From: Streptomyces polyasparticus
GTDB lineage: Bacteria > Actinomycetota > Actinomycetes > Streptomycetales > Streptomycetaceae
Direction of reading: 5' to 3'
Assembly: GCF_014493765.1 (NCBI RefSeq)
Contig: NZ_JACTVJ010000017.1
Span: 62,001 to 126,000, forward strand
Length of the DNA stretch: 64,000 nt
The notes beneath the pieces are model-generated. The model saw only the letters and a list, made by a program, of their open reading frames with translations, did not search any database and had not been told where the DNA came from. Shown here piece by piece: positions 51,356-60,552 of this stretch. Each line of letters starts with the position of its first letter. Within the stretch, counting starts at the first letter, position 1. The translations under genes were made by a program, and so were the position numbers.

Positions 51356-52513
51356 TCAGAGGCCCATGTCCTTCGCGATGATCGTCTTCATGACCTCGCT
51401 GGTGCCGCCGTAGATCCGGTTGACGCGGTTGTCCGCGTACAGGCGGGCGATCGGGTACTCGTTCATGAAGCCGTAGCCGCCGTGCAGCTGCAGGCAGCGG
51501 TCGATCACGCGGTGGGCGACCTCGGTGGCGAACAGCTTCGCCGATGCGGCCTCGGCGGCGGTCAGCTCGCCCTGGTCCAGGGCCTCGAGCGCGCGGTCGA
51601 CGACGGCCTCGGCCGCGTCCACCTCGGCCTGGCAGGCGGCCAGTTCGAACTTGGTGTTCTGGAAGGACGCCACGGGCTTGCCGAAGACGGTGCGCTCCTG
51701 GACGTACTCCTTGGCGAACCGCACCGCGGCCTTGGCCTGCGCGTACGCGCCGAAGGCGATGCCCCAGCGCTCGCTCGCGAGGTTCTTGCCGAGGTAGTAG
51801 AAGCCCTTGTTCTCCTCGCCGAGGAGGTCCTCGACCGGGACCTCGACGTCGACGAACGCCAGCTCGGCGGTGTCGGAGGTCTTCAGGCCCAGCTTGTCGA
51901 GCTTGCGGCCGATCGAGTAGCCGGCGGACTTGGTGTCGACGGCGAACAGCGAGATGCCGAAGCGGCGGTCGTCCTCGCGCGGGGCGGAGGTACGGGCGCA
52001 GACGATCACGCGGTCGGCGTGCACACCGCCGGTGATGAAGGTCTTGGCGCCGTTGAGGACGTAGTGCGTACCGGCCTCGTTGAGCTTCGCGGTGGTCTTC
52101 ATGCCGGCGACGTCGGAGCCGGTGCCCGGCTCGGTCATCGCGAGCGCCCACATCTCCTCGCCGGAGACGAACTTCGGCAGGTAGCGCTTCTTCTGCTCGT
52201 CGGTGGCGAGCATCTCGATGTACGGGAGGCCGAGGAGCACGTGCACACCGGAGCCGCCGAAGGAGACGCCGGCGCGGGCGGTCTCCTCGTACATGACGGC
52301 CTCGTACTTGTGCGACTCGATGCCGGCGCCGCCGTACTCCTCCGGTACGCGGATACCGAAGACGCCCAGCTCACCGAGCTTGTAGTAGAACTCGCGGGGG
52401 GCCTGGCCCGCGGCGTACCACTCGTCGTAGACCGGGACGACCTCGTTCTCGATGAACGCGCGGATGGTCTCGCGGAACGCTTCGTGGTCCTCGGTGAATA
52501 CGGTGCGGCGCAC
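51356..52513 (-). CDS. Acyl-CoA dehydrogenase
   Basis: A 385-residue FAD-dependent acyl-CoA dehydrogenase. It begins RRTVFTEDHEAFRETIRAFIENEVVP, with the FAD and substrate motifs LAMTEPGTGSDVAGM and VLNGAKTFITGG. Near the C-terminus LQLHGGYGFMNEYPIARLYAD and YGGTSEVMKTIIAKDMGL follow. The position that carries the catalytic glutamate in medium- and short-chain enzymes is glycine here (YGGTSE), while LASERWG places a glutamate where isovaleryl- and long-chain enzymes have theirs. GTG at 52513 follows AAGGAG at 6 bases. A TetR-type palindrome lies upstream and tesB downstream. Confidence 0.93.
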   Translation of the reverse strand: MRRTVFTEDHEAFRETIRAFIENEVVPVYDEWYAAGQAPREFYYKLGELGVFGIRVPEEYGGAGIESHKYEAVMYEETARAGVSFGGSGVHVLLGLPYIEMLATDEQKKRYLPKFVSGEEMWALAMTEPGTGSDVAGMKTTAKLNEAGTHYVLNGAKTFITGGVHADRVIVCARTSAPREDDRRFGISLFAVDTKSAGYSIGRKLDKLGLKTSDTAELAFVDVEVPVEDLLGEENKGFYYLGKNLASERWGIAFGAYAQAKAAVRFAKEYVQERTVFGKPVASFQNTKFELAACQAEVDAAEAVVDRALEALDQGELTAAEAASAKLFATEVAHRVIDRCLQLHGGYGFMNEYPIARLYADNRVNRIYGGTSEVMKTIIAKDMGL

Positions 52514-52569
52514 GGAGGTCTCCTTTACGTGTGGTGGCGCGCCCACAGTCGTTGAAGGCCGCACCCTGG

Positions 52570-52584
52570 CTAAGCGCTTGCTCA
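52570..52584. promoter_or_regulatory. Possible TetR-family operator upstream of the acyl-CoA dehydrogenase
   Basis: CTAAGCGCTTGCTCA, read on the minus strand as TGAGCAAGCGCTTAG, is an imperfect inverted repeat around AAGCGCTT, 57-71 bases upstream of the GTG start. AGCAAGC/GCTTGCT arms resemble operators of lipid-metabolic TetR proteins such as KstR2. Confidence 0.5.
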
Positions 52585-52645
52585 GGTTACCGGCCAGTTG
52601 GTCTGTGCGTCCAGAGATGTGTGTCACGCACACGGGGGGGGGCGC

Positions 52646-52810
52646 TCAAGCGGGGCAGGATCGCCGCGCACTCGGCAGGCGAGAGGTCGTCGCCGCCGCG
52701 AAGCCCTCCGCTTCGGCCAGGCGCCGCCGGAAGGCATCGAAGCCGGTGCAGGACCAGGAGGAATCGGGGCTGGTCGTGTCACCGTCCCCCGGAAACAGAA
52801 TCAGCCCCAT
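52646..52810 (-). pseudogene. Short ORF, probably truncated relic of a conserved hypothetical gene
   Basis: A 54-residue frame with GGAGG upstream of ATG at 52810. The first 36 residues (MGLILFPGDGDTTSPD, then SSWSCTGFDAFRRRLAEAEG) look like a well-formed protein start that I associate with a longer conserved Streptomyces protein. The remaining residues (AAATTSRLPSARRSCPA) are low-quality arginine/serine-rich sequence, as expected after a frameshift or deletion. I therefore read it as a decayed gene. It could alternatively be a genuine very small protein. Confidence 0.4.
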
Positions 52811-52935
52811 GCGCCTACGTCCTCCTGCCTCGTGTCGAGGCCACAGGATCGACGAGCCGTGGCGCGCTCGGCAACCGGGTTCGGCTTCGGCGGCAGGCCT
52901 CGGCAGGCGGATGACCGGGTTCGGCGGGGCCGGCC

Positions 52936-53526
52936 TTACACAGCCGCCGCCGCGAACGCCCCCCGCGCCATCCGGTGCAGCAGCGCCGCCATCGCCGTGC
53001 GCCCCGGCAGCGCGCCCGGGCGGCTCAGGTGCGGGGTGGAGTTGAGGAGGCCGAAGACGGCGTGGACCGAGGCGCGGGCGTCCGCCTCGGACAGGGACGG
53101 GTAGACCTTCCGTACGACCTCGACCCACAGCTCCACGTACTGCCGCTGCAGCTGGCGCACCAGCTTGCGGTCGCTGTCGCGCAGGCGGTCGAGCTCGCGG
53201 TCGTGCAGGGTGATCAGCGGGCGGTCGTCGAGGGCGAAGTCGATATGGCCCTCGATCAGCGAGTCCAGGAGCTCGGAGGGCGTGCCCTCCACCTCGGAGA
53301 CGCGGCGCTTGCCGCCCGTCAGGAGCTGCTCACTGATCCCCACGAGCAGCTCGGCCAGCATCGCGTCCTTGCCCGCGAAGTGCCGGTACAGGCCGGGCCC
53401 GCTGATCCCGACCGCGGCCCCTATCTCGTCGACACCGACCCCGTGGAACCCGCGCTCGGCGAAAAGGCGCGCCGCCTCCTTGAGGATCTGCTCACGGCGG
53501 GTCGCACCCGCGGTCGTCGTCGTCAT
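52936..53526 (-). CDS. TetR-family regulator of the leucine/isovalerate operon
   Basis: A 196-residue regulator. The HTH is REQILKEAARLFAERGFHGVGVDEIGAAVGISGPGLYRHFAGKDAML over residues 11-57. The C-terminal domain (LITLHDRELDRLRDSDRKLVRQLQRQYVELWVEVV) matches the TetR_C class found beside acyl-CoA metabolism genes. ATG at 53526. It is divergent from the carboxylase-lyase-dehydrogenase operon, with two near-identical inverted repeats between them, so it very likely controls that operon and itself in response to an acyl-CoA. Equivalent regulators in other actinobacteria control branched-chain amino-acid or carboxylase genes. Confidence 0.88.
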   Translation of the reverse strand: MTTTTAGATRREQILKEAARLFAERGFHGVGVDEIGAAVGISGPGLYRHFAGKDAMLAELLVGISEQLLTGGKRRVSEVEGTPSELLDSLIEGHIDFALDDRPLITLHDRELDRLRDSDRKLVRQLQRQYVELWVEVVRKVYPSLSEADARASVHAVFGLLNSTPHLSRPGALPGRTAMAALLHRMARGAFAAAAV

Positions 53527-53577
53527 CGCGCGTCCACCCGTCCGAAGCCACTGGTCATGAAGTCATTGTAGACAGCG

Positions 53578-53625
53578 CGGTTAGCGCTCGTTAACCTGGC
53601 GGAAATGGGTTAACGCTCATTAACC
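53578..53625. promoter_or_regulatory. Twin operators of the leucine operon
   Basis: GGTTAACGCTCATTAACC (53608-53625) is an inverted repeat with perfect GGTTAA/TTAACC arms. CGGTTAGCGCTCGTTAACC at 53578-53596 is a close second copy. Centres are about 30 bp apart and both lie between tetR (53526) and the carboxylase ATG (53662). Confidence 0.82.
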
Positions 53626-53661
53626 GAGCAGCTCATGGACAGAGCAAGGGGGCTCACCACG

Positions 53662-55278
53662 ATGCAGCAGGCACCCGTACTGGGCAGCGGCGCCGACCCG
53701 GCGTCCGAGGCCTGGCGGTCGAACGAGGCGGCACACCGCGCCCTCGTCGAGGAGCTGCGGACCAAGCTGGCCGCGGCCCGCCTCGGCGGCGGCGAGAAGG
53801 CCCGCGCCCGCCATGTCGCCCGCGGCAAGCTCCTGCCCCGCGACCGCGTCGACGGGCTGCTCGACCCGGGCTCCCCCTTCCTGGAGCTGGCCCCGCTCGC
53901 CGCCGACGGTCTGTACGGCGGGGACGCCCCGGCCGCCGGAGTGATCGCCGGGATCGGCCGGGTCAGCGGCCGCACCTGCGTGGTCGTCGCCAATGACGCC
54001 ACCGTCAAGGGCGGCACGTACTACCCGATGACGGTGAAGAAGCACCTCAGGGCCCAGGCCGTGGCCCTGGAGAACCGCCTCCCCTGCGTGTACCTGGTCG
54101 ACTCCGGCGGCGCCTTCCTGCCGATGCAGGACGAGGTCTTCCCCGACCGCGAGCACTTCGGGCGGATCTTCTACAACCAGGCCCGCATGTCCGGCGCCGG
54201 CATCCCCCAGATCGCCGCGGTCATGGGCTCCTGCACCGCCGGCGGCGCGTATGTCCCCGCGATGAGCGACGAGGCCGTGATCGTCCGCAACCAGGGCACG
54301 ATCTTCCTCGGCGGCCCCCCGCTGGTGAAGGCCGCGACCGGCGAGGTCGTCACGGCCGAGGAACTGGGCGGCGGCGAGGTCCACTCCCGTACGTCCGGGG
54401 TCACCGACCACCTCGCCGAGGACGACGCGCACGCCCTGCGCATCGTCCGCAACATCGTCTCGACGCTGCCCGAACCCGGCCCGTTCCCCTGGTCGTTGGA
54501 GCCCGCCGAGGAGCCGAAGGTCGATCCGTACGGGCTGTACGGGGCCGTGCCCGTCGACTCCCGCACCCCCTATGACGTACGCGAGGTCATCGCGCGGATC
54601 GTCGACGGCTCCCGCTTCCAGGAGTTCAAGTCCGAGTTCGGCACGACCCTCGTGACCGGGTTCGCGCGGATCCACGGCCACCCCGTCGGGATCGTCGCGA
54701 ACAACGGCATCCTGTTCTCCGAATCCGCCCAGAAGGGCGCGCACTTCATCGAGCTGTGCGACCAGCGCGGCATCCCGCTGCTCTTCCTGCAGAACATCTC
54801 CGGCTTCATGGTCGGCCGGGACTACGAGGCGGGCGGCATCGCCAAGCACGGCGCCAAGATGGTGACGGCCGTGGCCTGCACCCGCGTCCCGAAGCTGACG
54901 GTCGTGGTCGGCGGCTCGTACGGCGCGGGCAACTACTCGATGTGCGGCCGGGCCTACTCCCCCCGCTTCATGTGGATGTGGCCCAACGCCAAGATCTCGG
55001 TCATGGGCGGCGAACAGGCCGCCTCCGTCCTCGCCACCGTCAAGCGCGAGCAGTTGGAGGGCCGCGGCGAGGAGTGGTCGGCCGAGGACGAGGACACCTT
55101 CAAGGCCCCGATCAGGGAGCAGTACGAATCCCAGGGGAATGCTTACTACGCGACCGCCCGCCTCTGGGACGACGGTGTGATCGACCCGCTCGAAACCCGC
55201 CAGGTCCTCGGACTGGCCCTGACCGCCTGCGCCCACGCCCCGCTCGGTGACCCCGAGTTCGGCGTCTTCCGGATGTGA
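53662..55278 (+). CDS. mccB: Methylcrotonyl-CoA carboxylase-type carboxyltransferase (beta) subunit
   Basis: A 538-residue biotin-dependent carboxyltransferase. The crotonase-fold halves show [50 protein letters not shown] in the N-half and [40 protein letters not shown] with the final [15 protein letters not shown] in the C-half. These match methylcrotonyl-CoA and not propionyl-CoA carboxylases, and the companion HMG-CoA lyase supports leucine catabolism. ATG at 53662 follows AGGGGG at 9 bases; an ATG at 53635 is also in frame. First gene of the operon; its stop nearly abuts the next gene. Confidence 0.92.
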   Translation: MQQAPVLGSGADPASEAWRSNEAAHRALVEELRTKLAAARLGGGEKARARHVARGKLLPRDRVDGLLDPGSPFLELAPLAADGLYGGDAPAAGVIAGIGRVSGRTCVVVANDATVKGGTYYPMTVKKHLRAQAVALENRLPCVYLVDSGGAFLPMQDEVFPDREHFGRIFYNQARMSGAGIPQIAAVMGSCTAGGAYVPAMSDEAVIVRNQGTIFLGGPPLVKAATGEVVTAEELGGGEVHSRTSGVTDHLAEDDAHALRIVRNIVSTLPEPGPFPWSLEPAEEPKVDPYGLYGAVPVDSRTPYDVREVIARIVDGSRFQEFKSEFGTTLVTGFARIHGHPVGIVANNGILFSESAQKGAHFIELCDQRGIPLLFLQNISGFMVGRDYEAGGIAKHGAKMVTAVACTRVPKLTVVVGGSYGAGNYSMCGRAYSPRFMWMWPNAKISVMGGEQAASVLATVKREQLEGRGEEWSAEDEDTFKAPIREQYESQGNAYYATARLWDDGVIDPLETRQVLGLALTACAHAPLGDPEFGVFRM

Positions 55279-55292
55279 GGGGCGAACACGAG

Positions 55293-57266
55293 ATGGCTGA
55301 GATGACGATGTTCAACACCGTGCTTGTGGCCAACCGCGGCGAGATCGCCGTCCGCGTGATCCGCAGTCTGCGCGCCCTCGGGATCCGCTCGGTCGCCGTG
55401 TACAGCGACGCCGACGCCGAGGCCCGTCACGTACGGGAGGCCGATACGGCGGTACGGATCGGTCCGCCCGCCGCGTCCGAGTCGTATCTGCGCGTGGACG
55501 TCCTGATCGAGGCGGCCCGGCGGACCGGCGCCCAGGCGGTGCACCCCGGCTATGGATTCCTCGCGGAGAACGCGGGCTTCGCGCAGGCCTGCGCGGACGC
55601 CGGTCTGGTCTTCATCGGACCGCCCGCCTCCGCGATCGACCTGATGGGCGACAAGATCCGCGCCAAGGAGACGGTGAAGGCGGCCGGTGTCCCGGTCGTG
55701 CCCGGCTCCTCGGGCAGCGGGCTCACCGACGCCCAACTCGCGGACGCCGCAAGGGAGATCGGGATGCCCGTGCTCCTGAAGCCCTCCGCGGGCGGCGGCG
55801 GCAAGGGCATGCGGCTCGTACGGGACGCCGCGGTCCTGAACGACGAGATCGCCGCGGCCCGGCGCGAGGCACGGGCCTCCTTCGGCGACGACACCCTGCT
55901 CGTGGAGCGCTGGGTGGACCGGCCCCGGCACATCGAGATCCAGGTGCTCGCCGACGGGCACGGCAATGTGGTGCACCTCGGCGAGCGCGAGTGCTCGCTG
56001 CAGCGCCGCCACCAGAAGATCATCGAGGAGGCGCCCAGCGTCCTGCTCGACGAGGAGATCCGGGCCGCGATGGGCGAGGCGGCCGTGCAGGCCGCGCGCT
56101 CCTGCGGCTACGCGGGCGCGGGTACGGTCGAGTTCATCGTGCCGGGCGGCGATCCGTCCTCGTACTACTTCATGGAGATGAATACGCGCCTCCAGGTCGA
56201 GCACCCCGTCACCGAGCTGATCACGGGGATCGACCTGGTGGAGTGGCAGGTCAGGGTCGCGTCCGGCGAGCAACTCCCGTTCGCACAGAAGGACATCACG
56301 CTCACCGGGCACGCGGTCGAGGCGCGCATCTGCGCCGAGACTGTGTCCATTAAAGCGGGGGCCCGCGGCTTCCTCCCGTCCGGCGGCACGGTGCTCGCGC
56401 TGCACGAACCGCAAGGCGACGGCGTACGGACCGACTCGGGCCTGTCCGAGGGCACGGAGGTCGGGAGCCTGTACGACCCGATGCTGTCCAAGGTCATCGC
56501 GTACGGACCGGACCGCGCCTCCGCCCTGCGCAAGCTGCGGGTGGCGCTCGCGGACACGGTGACGCTCGGGGTGCAGACCAACGCAGGCTTCCTGCGGCGG
56601 CTGCTCGCCCATCCGGCCGTCGTGGCGGGCGAGTTGGACACCGGGCTCGTGGAGCGCGAGGTCGACGGGCTCATCGACTCCTCTGTACCGGACGAGGCGT
56701 ACGAGGCGGCGGCGCTGCTGCGGCAGGCCGCCTTGGAGCCCACCGGGACCGGCTGGACCGACCCGTTCACCGTGCCCAACGGCTGGCGCATGGGCGGCTC
56801 GACGGCACCGGTCACGCACCACATGAAGGTGCCCGGCCAGGACCCGGTGGCCCTCGCCCCGCGCAGCCGTCTCATCGACCGCACCGAGGGCCGCCTCACG
56901 CTCGAACTCGACGGCATGACCCACACGTTCACGTACGCGGGCGACTGGCTCGGCCGCGACGGCGACGCCTGGCACGTCCAGACGTACGACCCGGTGGAGG
57001 CCTCCCTGACGGGCGCCGCCCACGCGGGCGCCGACACCCTCGCCGCACCCATGCCCGGCACGGTGACCGTGGTCAAGGCGGCCGTCGGCGACGAGGTCGC
57101 GGCGGGCCAGTCCCTGCTCGTCGTCGAGGCGATGAAGATGGAGCACGTCATCGCCGCCCCGCACGCCGGCATCGTCGCCGAGCTCGACGTCACCCCCGGT
57201 ACGACCGTGGCGATGGACCAGATCCTCGCCGTGGTCACCCCCCACGAGACCGAGGAGGCGTCATGA
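55293..57266 (+). CDS. mccA: Methylcrotonyl-CoA carboxylase-type biotin carboxylase/BCCP (alpha) subunit
   Basis: A 657-residue fused biotin carboxylase and biotin carboxyl carrier. The carboxylase domain (residues 1-450) has [18 protein letters not shown], the ATP-grasp loop [14 protein letters not shown], and [14 protein letters not shown]. The C-terminal biotinyl domain carries [15 protein letters not shown] with the biotinylated lysine in AMKM. It carboxylates biotin, and MccB then carboxylates 3-methylcrotonyl-CoA. ATG at 55293 follows GAGGGG at 10 bases; a GTG overlapping the mccB stop is possible. Overlaps the lyase gene by four bases. Confidence 0.92.
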   Translation: MAEMTMFNTVLVANRGEIAVRVIRSLRALGIRSVAVYSDADAEARHVREADTAVRIGPPAASESYLRVDVLIEAARRTGAQAVHPGYGFLAENAGFAQACADAGLVFIGPPASAIDLMGDKIRAKETVKAAGVPVVPGSSGSGLTDAQLADAAREIGMPVLLKPSAGGGGKGMRLVRDAAVLNDEIAAARREARASFGDDTLLVERWVDRPRHIEIQVLADGHGNVVHLGERECSLQRRHQKIIEEAPSVLLDEEIRAAMGEAAVQAARSCGYAGAGTVEFIVPGGDPSSYYFMEMNTRLQVEHPVTELITGIDLVEWQVRVASGEQLPFAQKDITLTGHAVEARICAETVSIKAGARGFLPSGGTVLALHEPQGDGVRTDSGLSEGTEVGSLYDPMLSKVIAYGPDRASALRKLRVALADTVTLGVQTNAGFLRRLLAHPAVVAGELDTGLVEREVDGLIDSSVPDEAYEAAALLRQAALEPTGTGWTDPFTVPNGWRMGGSTAPVTHHMKVPGQDPVALAPRSRLIDRTEGRLTLELDGMTHTFTYAGDWLGRDGDAWHVQTYDPVEASLTGAAHAGADTLAAPMPGTVTVVKAAVGDEVAAGQSLLVVEAMKMEHVIAAPHAGIVAELDVTPGTTVAMDQILAVVTPHETEEAS

Positions 57267-58201
57267 CCTCAGCCCTGCCCATGGTCGTCCCGGCCCAGGG
57301 CCTCCCGCCCCGCGTCCGCATCCACGAGGTCGGCGCGCGCGACGGGCTGCAGAACGAGAAGGCGACCGTGCCGACCGAGGTGAAGGCGGAGTTCATCCGC
57401 CGCCTCGCCGCCTCCGGCCTCACCACCATCGAGGCCACCAGCTTCGTGCACCCCAAGTGGGTGCCTCAACTGGCCGACGCGGAGGCCCTGTTCCCGCAGG
57501 TGAGCGACATCGAGGGCGTCCATCTGCCCGTCCTCGTGCCCAATGAGCGCGGCCTCGACCGCGCCCTCGACCTCGGCGCCCGCCGTATCGCCGTGTTCGG
57601 TTCGGCCACCGAGACCTTCGCGCAGAAGAACCTCAACCGCACGGTCGCCGAATCGCTCGCCATGTTCGAGCCGGTCGTCACCCGCGCCAAGGACGCGAAG
57701 GTGCACGTCCGCGGGTACCTCTCCATGTGCTTCGGCGACCCCTGGGAAGGCGCCGTCCCGGTCCCCCAAGTCGTCGCCACGGCCAAGGCGTTGCTCGACC
57801 TCGGCTGCGACGAGCTGAGCCTCGGCGACACCATCGGCGTGGCCACCCCGGGCCACGTGCAGGCGCTGCTCTCCGCGCTCAACGACGAAGGCGTGCCCAC
57901 CGACACCATCGGCGTGCACTTCCACGACACGTACGGCCAGGCGCTCTCCAACACCCTCGCCGCGCTCCAACGCGGCGTCACCACGGTGGACGCGTCCGCG
58001 GGCGGCCTCGGCGGCTGCCCGTACGCGAAGAGCGCCACCGGCAATCTCGCCACCGAGGATCTCGTGTGGATGCTCGACGGCCTCGGCATCGAGACCGGGG
58101 TCGACTTGGCCGCGCTCACCGCCACAAGCGTGTGGCTGGCCGAACAGCTGGGCCGTCCCAGCCCCTCCCGCACCGTCCGCGCGCTCTCCCCCACGGAGTG
58201 A
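57263..58201 (+). CDS. hmgL: Hydroxymethylglutaryl-CoA lyase
   Basis: A 312-residue TIM-barrel lyase that splits HMG-CoA into acetyl-CoA and acetoacetate, the end of leucine breakdown. Motifs are [16 protein letters not shown] (catalytic arginine and aspartate), [28 protein letters not shown] (metal histidines) and the diagnostic [18 protein letters not shown] with its active-site cysteine. The start overlaps the mccA stop as ATGA. The hydratase that joins methylglutaconyl-CoA to HMG-CoA is not in this operon, so it must be supplied elsewhere. Confidence 0.94.
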   Translation: MTSALPMVVPAQGLPPRVRIHEVGARDGLQNEKATVPTEVKAEFIRRLAASGLTTIEATSFVHPKWVPQLADAEALFPQVSDIEGVHLPVLVPNERGLDRALDLGARRIAVFGSATETFAQKNLNRTVAESLAMFEPVVTRAKDAKVHVRGYLSMCFGDPWEGAVPVPQVVATAKALLDLGCDELSLGDTIGVATPGHVQALLSALNDEGVPTDTIGVHFHDTYGQALSNTLAALQRGVTTVDASAGGLGGCPYAKSATGNLATEDLVWMLDGLGIETGVDLAALTATSVWLAEQLGRPSPSRTVRALSPTE

Positions 58202-58230
58202 CCCGCCCTCCCACAAGGAGTTGAACAGGG

Positions 58231-59397
58231 ATGACCCTGGACCACCGGCTCTCCGCCGAACACGAGGAACTCCGCCGCACCGTCGAGGAGTTCGCGCACG
58301 ACGTCGTCGCGCCGAAGATCGGCGACTTCTACGAGCGGCATGAATTCCCTTACGAGATCGTCCGCGAGATGGGCCGTATGGGCCTGTTCGGACTGCCCTT
58401 CCCCGAGGAGTACGGCGGGATGGGCGGCGACTACCTGGCGCTCGGGATCGCCCTGGAGGAGCTGGCCCGCGTCGACTCCTCCGTCGCGATCACCCTGGAG
58501 GCCGGTGTCTCGCTCGGCGCGATGCCGCTCCACCTGTACGGAACCGAGGAGCAGAAGCGGCAGTGGCTGCCCAAGCTGTGCAGCGGCGAGATGCTCGGCG
58601 CCTTCGGCCTGACCGAACCGGGCGCGGGCTCGGACGCGGGCGGCACCCGTACGACGGCCGTGCTCGACGAGGCCACCGACCAGTGGGTGATCAACGGCTC
58701 CAAGTGCTTCATCACCAACTCCGGTACGGACATCACCGGTCTGGTCACCGTGACGGCCGTGACGGGCCGCAGCGAATCCGGGAAGCCGCAGATCAGCTCC
58801 ATCATCGTGCCCTCCGGCACCCCGGGCTTCACGGTGGCCGCCCCGTACTCGAAAGTCGGCTGGAACGCCTCGGACACCCGCGAGCTCTCCTTCGCCGACG
58901 TCCGCGTCCCGCGCGCCAACCTGCTCGGTGAACTCGGCCGCGGATACGCCCAGTTCCTGCGCATCCTCGACGAGGGCCGGATCGCCATCTCGGCGCTCGC
59001 GACCGGGCTCGCGCAGGGCTGTGTGGACGAGTCGGTGAAGTACGCCAAGGAGCGGCACGCGTTCGGCAAGCCGATCGGCGCCAACCAGGCCATCCAGTTC
59101 AAGCTCGCCGACATGGAGATGAAGGCGCACACGGCCCGCCTCGCCTGGCGCGACGCGGCCTCGCGGCTCGTGCACGGGGAGTCCTTCAAGAAGGAGGCGG
59201 CGCTCGCCAAGCTCTACTCCTCGACGATCGCCGTGGACAACGCGCGCGAGGCCACGCAGATCCACGGCGGCTACGGCTTCATGAACGAGTTCCCGGTGGC
59301 CCGCATGTGGCGCGACTCCAAGATCCTGGAGATCGGCGAGGGCACGAGCGAGGTGCAGCGGATGCTGATCGCGCGGGAGCTCGGCCTGGTGGGCTGA
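58231..59397 (+). CDS. acdH: Acyl-CoA dehydrogenase of the leucine operon (AcdH type)
   Basis: A 388-residue FAD enzyme. It has the substrate/FAD motifs AFGLTEPGAGSDAGG and WVINGSKCFITNSG. Near the C-terminus IHGGYGFMNEFPVARMWRD and ILEIGEGTSEVQRMLIARELGL follow. The glutamate in IGEGTSE is at the short/medium-chain enzyme position, unlike isovaleryl-CoA dehydrogenase, which has alanine there. S. coelicolor AcdH is known to take part in branched-chain amino-acid catabolism. AAGGAG precedes ATG at 58231, 29 bases after hmgL. It probably oxidises isovaleryl-CoA and other branched acyl-CoAs. Confidence 0.92.
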   Translation: MTLDHRLSAEHEELRRTVEEFAHDVVAPKIGDFYERHEFPYEIVREMGRMGLFGLPFPEEYGGMGGDYLALGIALEELARVDSSVAITLEAGVSLGAMPLHLYGTEEQKRQWLPKLCSGEMLGAFGLTEPGAGSDAGGTRTTAVLDEATDQWVINGSKCFITNSGTDITGLVTVTAVTGRSESGKPQISSIIVPSGTPGFTVAAPYSKVGWNASDTRELSFADVRVPRANLLGELGRGYAQFLRILDEGRIAISALATGLAQGCVDESVKYAKERHAFGKPIGANQAIQFKLADMEMKAHTARLAWRDAASRLVHGESFKKEAALAKLYSSTIAVDNAREATQIHGGYGFMNEFPVARMWRDSKILEIGEGTSEVQRMLIARELGLVG

Positions 59398-59426
59398 TCC
59401 CGGCGGGGGCCGGGCGGGAGCGGACC

Positions 59427-59445
59427 TTAGGTTAGGTTAGCCTAA
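59427..59445. promoter_or_regulatory. Iron box (DmdR1/IdeR type) upstream of desE
   Basis: The 19 bases TTAGGTTAGGTTAGCCTAA match the actinobacterial iron-box consensus, with TTAGG/CCTAA arms. It lies 63 bases before the desE ATG, so iron-loaded DmdR1 should repress desE-desF. Confidence 0.92.
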
Positions 59446-59508
59446 CGTTCGAGATCCACAGTCGAACTGCGGTCCGCTCGCCGCCCGTCCCCGAGAAGGC
59501 AGAACCAC

Positions 59509-60552
59509 ATGTCCAAGTCCCGCTTGCCCCAGCTCTCCCGCCGTGGCCTGCTCGCCGCAGGCGGCGCGGCCGGTCTCGGCGCCCTGCTCGTCGCCTGCGG
59601 TGACGACAAGGGCTCGAAGAAGGACGGCGGCTCCACGCAGGCGGCCGACTCCGGCCCCTTCTCCTTCACGGACGACCGCGGCACCGCGGTGAAGGCGGAC
59701 AAGATCCCGGCGAACATCGTCGCCTTCACCGGCACCGCCGCCGCGCTCTACGACTACGGCATCCAGGTCAAGGGCGTCTTCGGCCCGACCAAGACCGCCG
59801 ACGGCAAGCCGGACGTCCAGGCCGGCGACATGGACATCAGCAAGGTCGAGATCCTCGGCAACGCCTGGGACAAGTTCAGCGTCGAGCAGTACGCCGCCCT
59901 GAACCCCGACCTCCTGGTCACCGACATGTGGATCAAGGACCAGGGCTGGTACATCTCCGGCACCGGCGCCGAGAAGAAGATCCTGCAGCTGAAGGTCCCC
60001 TCGGTCTACCTGTGGGCCGCCGAGACCACCATGGACAAGGCGCTCGCCCGCCGCGTGGACCTCGCCAAGGCGCTCGGCGCGGACACCTCCGCCAAGAAGG
60101 TCACCGACGCCAAGGCCGCCTTCGAGAAGGCCGCGGCCCGGCTGCGCGCGGCCACCAAGGCCAACCCCGGCATCAAGGTCATGGTCGGCTCGGGCTCCGC
60201 CGACCTCTTCTACGTCACGCTGCCCAAGACGGCCGCGGACACCGCGTACTTCGAGTCGCTGGGCGTGGAGTTCGTGCAGCCGAAGGTCAACGCGCAGGGC
60301 TTCTTCGAGGAGCTCTCCTGGGAGAACGTCGACAAGTACAAGGCCGACGTGATCATGATGGACAACCGCACGGGCACCCTGCAGCCGGCCGACCTGGACA
60401 AGTCCAAGCCGACCTGGAAGCAGCTCCCGGCGGTCAAGGCCGGTCAGGTCATCCCGCGCGTGACCGAGCCGATCTACTCGTACGCGAAGTGCACCCCGAT
60501 CCTGGAGGACCTGGCGAAGGCGATCGAGGACGCGAAGAAGGTGGCCAAGTGA
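59509..60552 (+). CDS. desE: Siderophore-binding lipoprotein DesE
   Basis: A 347-residue ABC-type siderophore receptor lipoprotein. A twin-arginine signal with lipobox (LSRRGLLAAGGAAGLGALLVAC) precedes a periplasmic-binding fold (FSFTDDRGTAVKADKIPANIV, VEILGNAWDKFSVEQYAALNPDLLVTDMWI, GQVIPRVTEPIYSYAK). In Streptomyces this protein binds ferrioxamine-type hydroxamates outside the membrane. It follows an iron box and is coupled to desF by a GTGA overlap. The permease and ATPase partners are not in this window. Membership in the DesE/CdtB family is clear; the exact siderophore is inferred from position. Confidence 0.92.
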   Translation: MSKSRLPQLSRRGLLAAGGAAGLGALLVACGDDKGSKKDGGSTQAADSGPFSFTDDRGTAVKADKIPANIVAFTGTAAALYDYGIQVKGVFGPTKTADGKPDVQAGDMDISKVEILGNAWDKFSVEQYAALNPDLLVTDMWIKDQGWYISGTGAEKKILQLKVPSVYLWAAETTMDKALARRVDLAKALGADTSAKKVTDAKAAFEKAAARLRAATKANPGIKVMVGSGSADLFYVTLPKTAADTAYFESLGVEFVQPKVNAQGFFEELSWENVDKYKADVIMMDNRTGTLQPADLDKSKPTWKQLPAVKAGQVIPRVTEPIYSYAKCTPILEDLAKAIEDAKKVAK

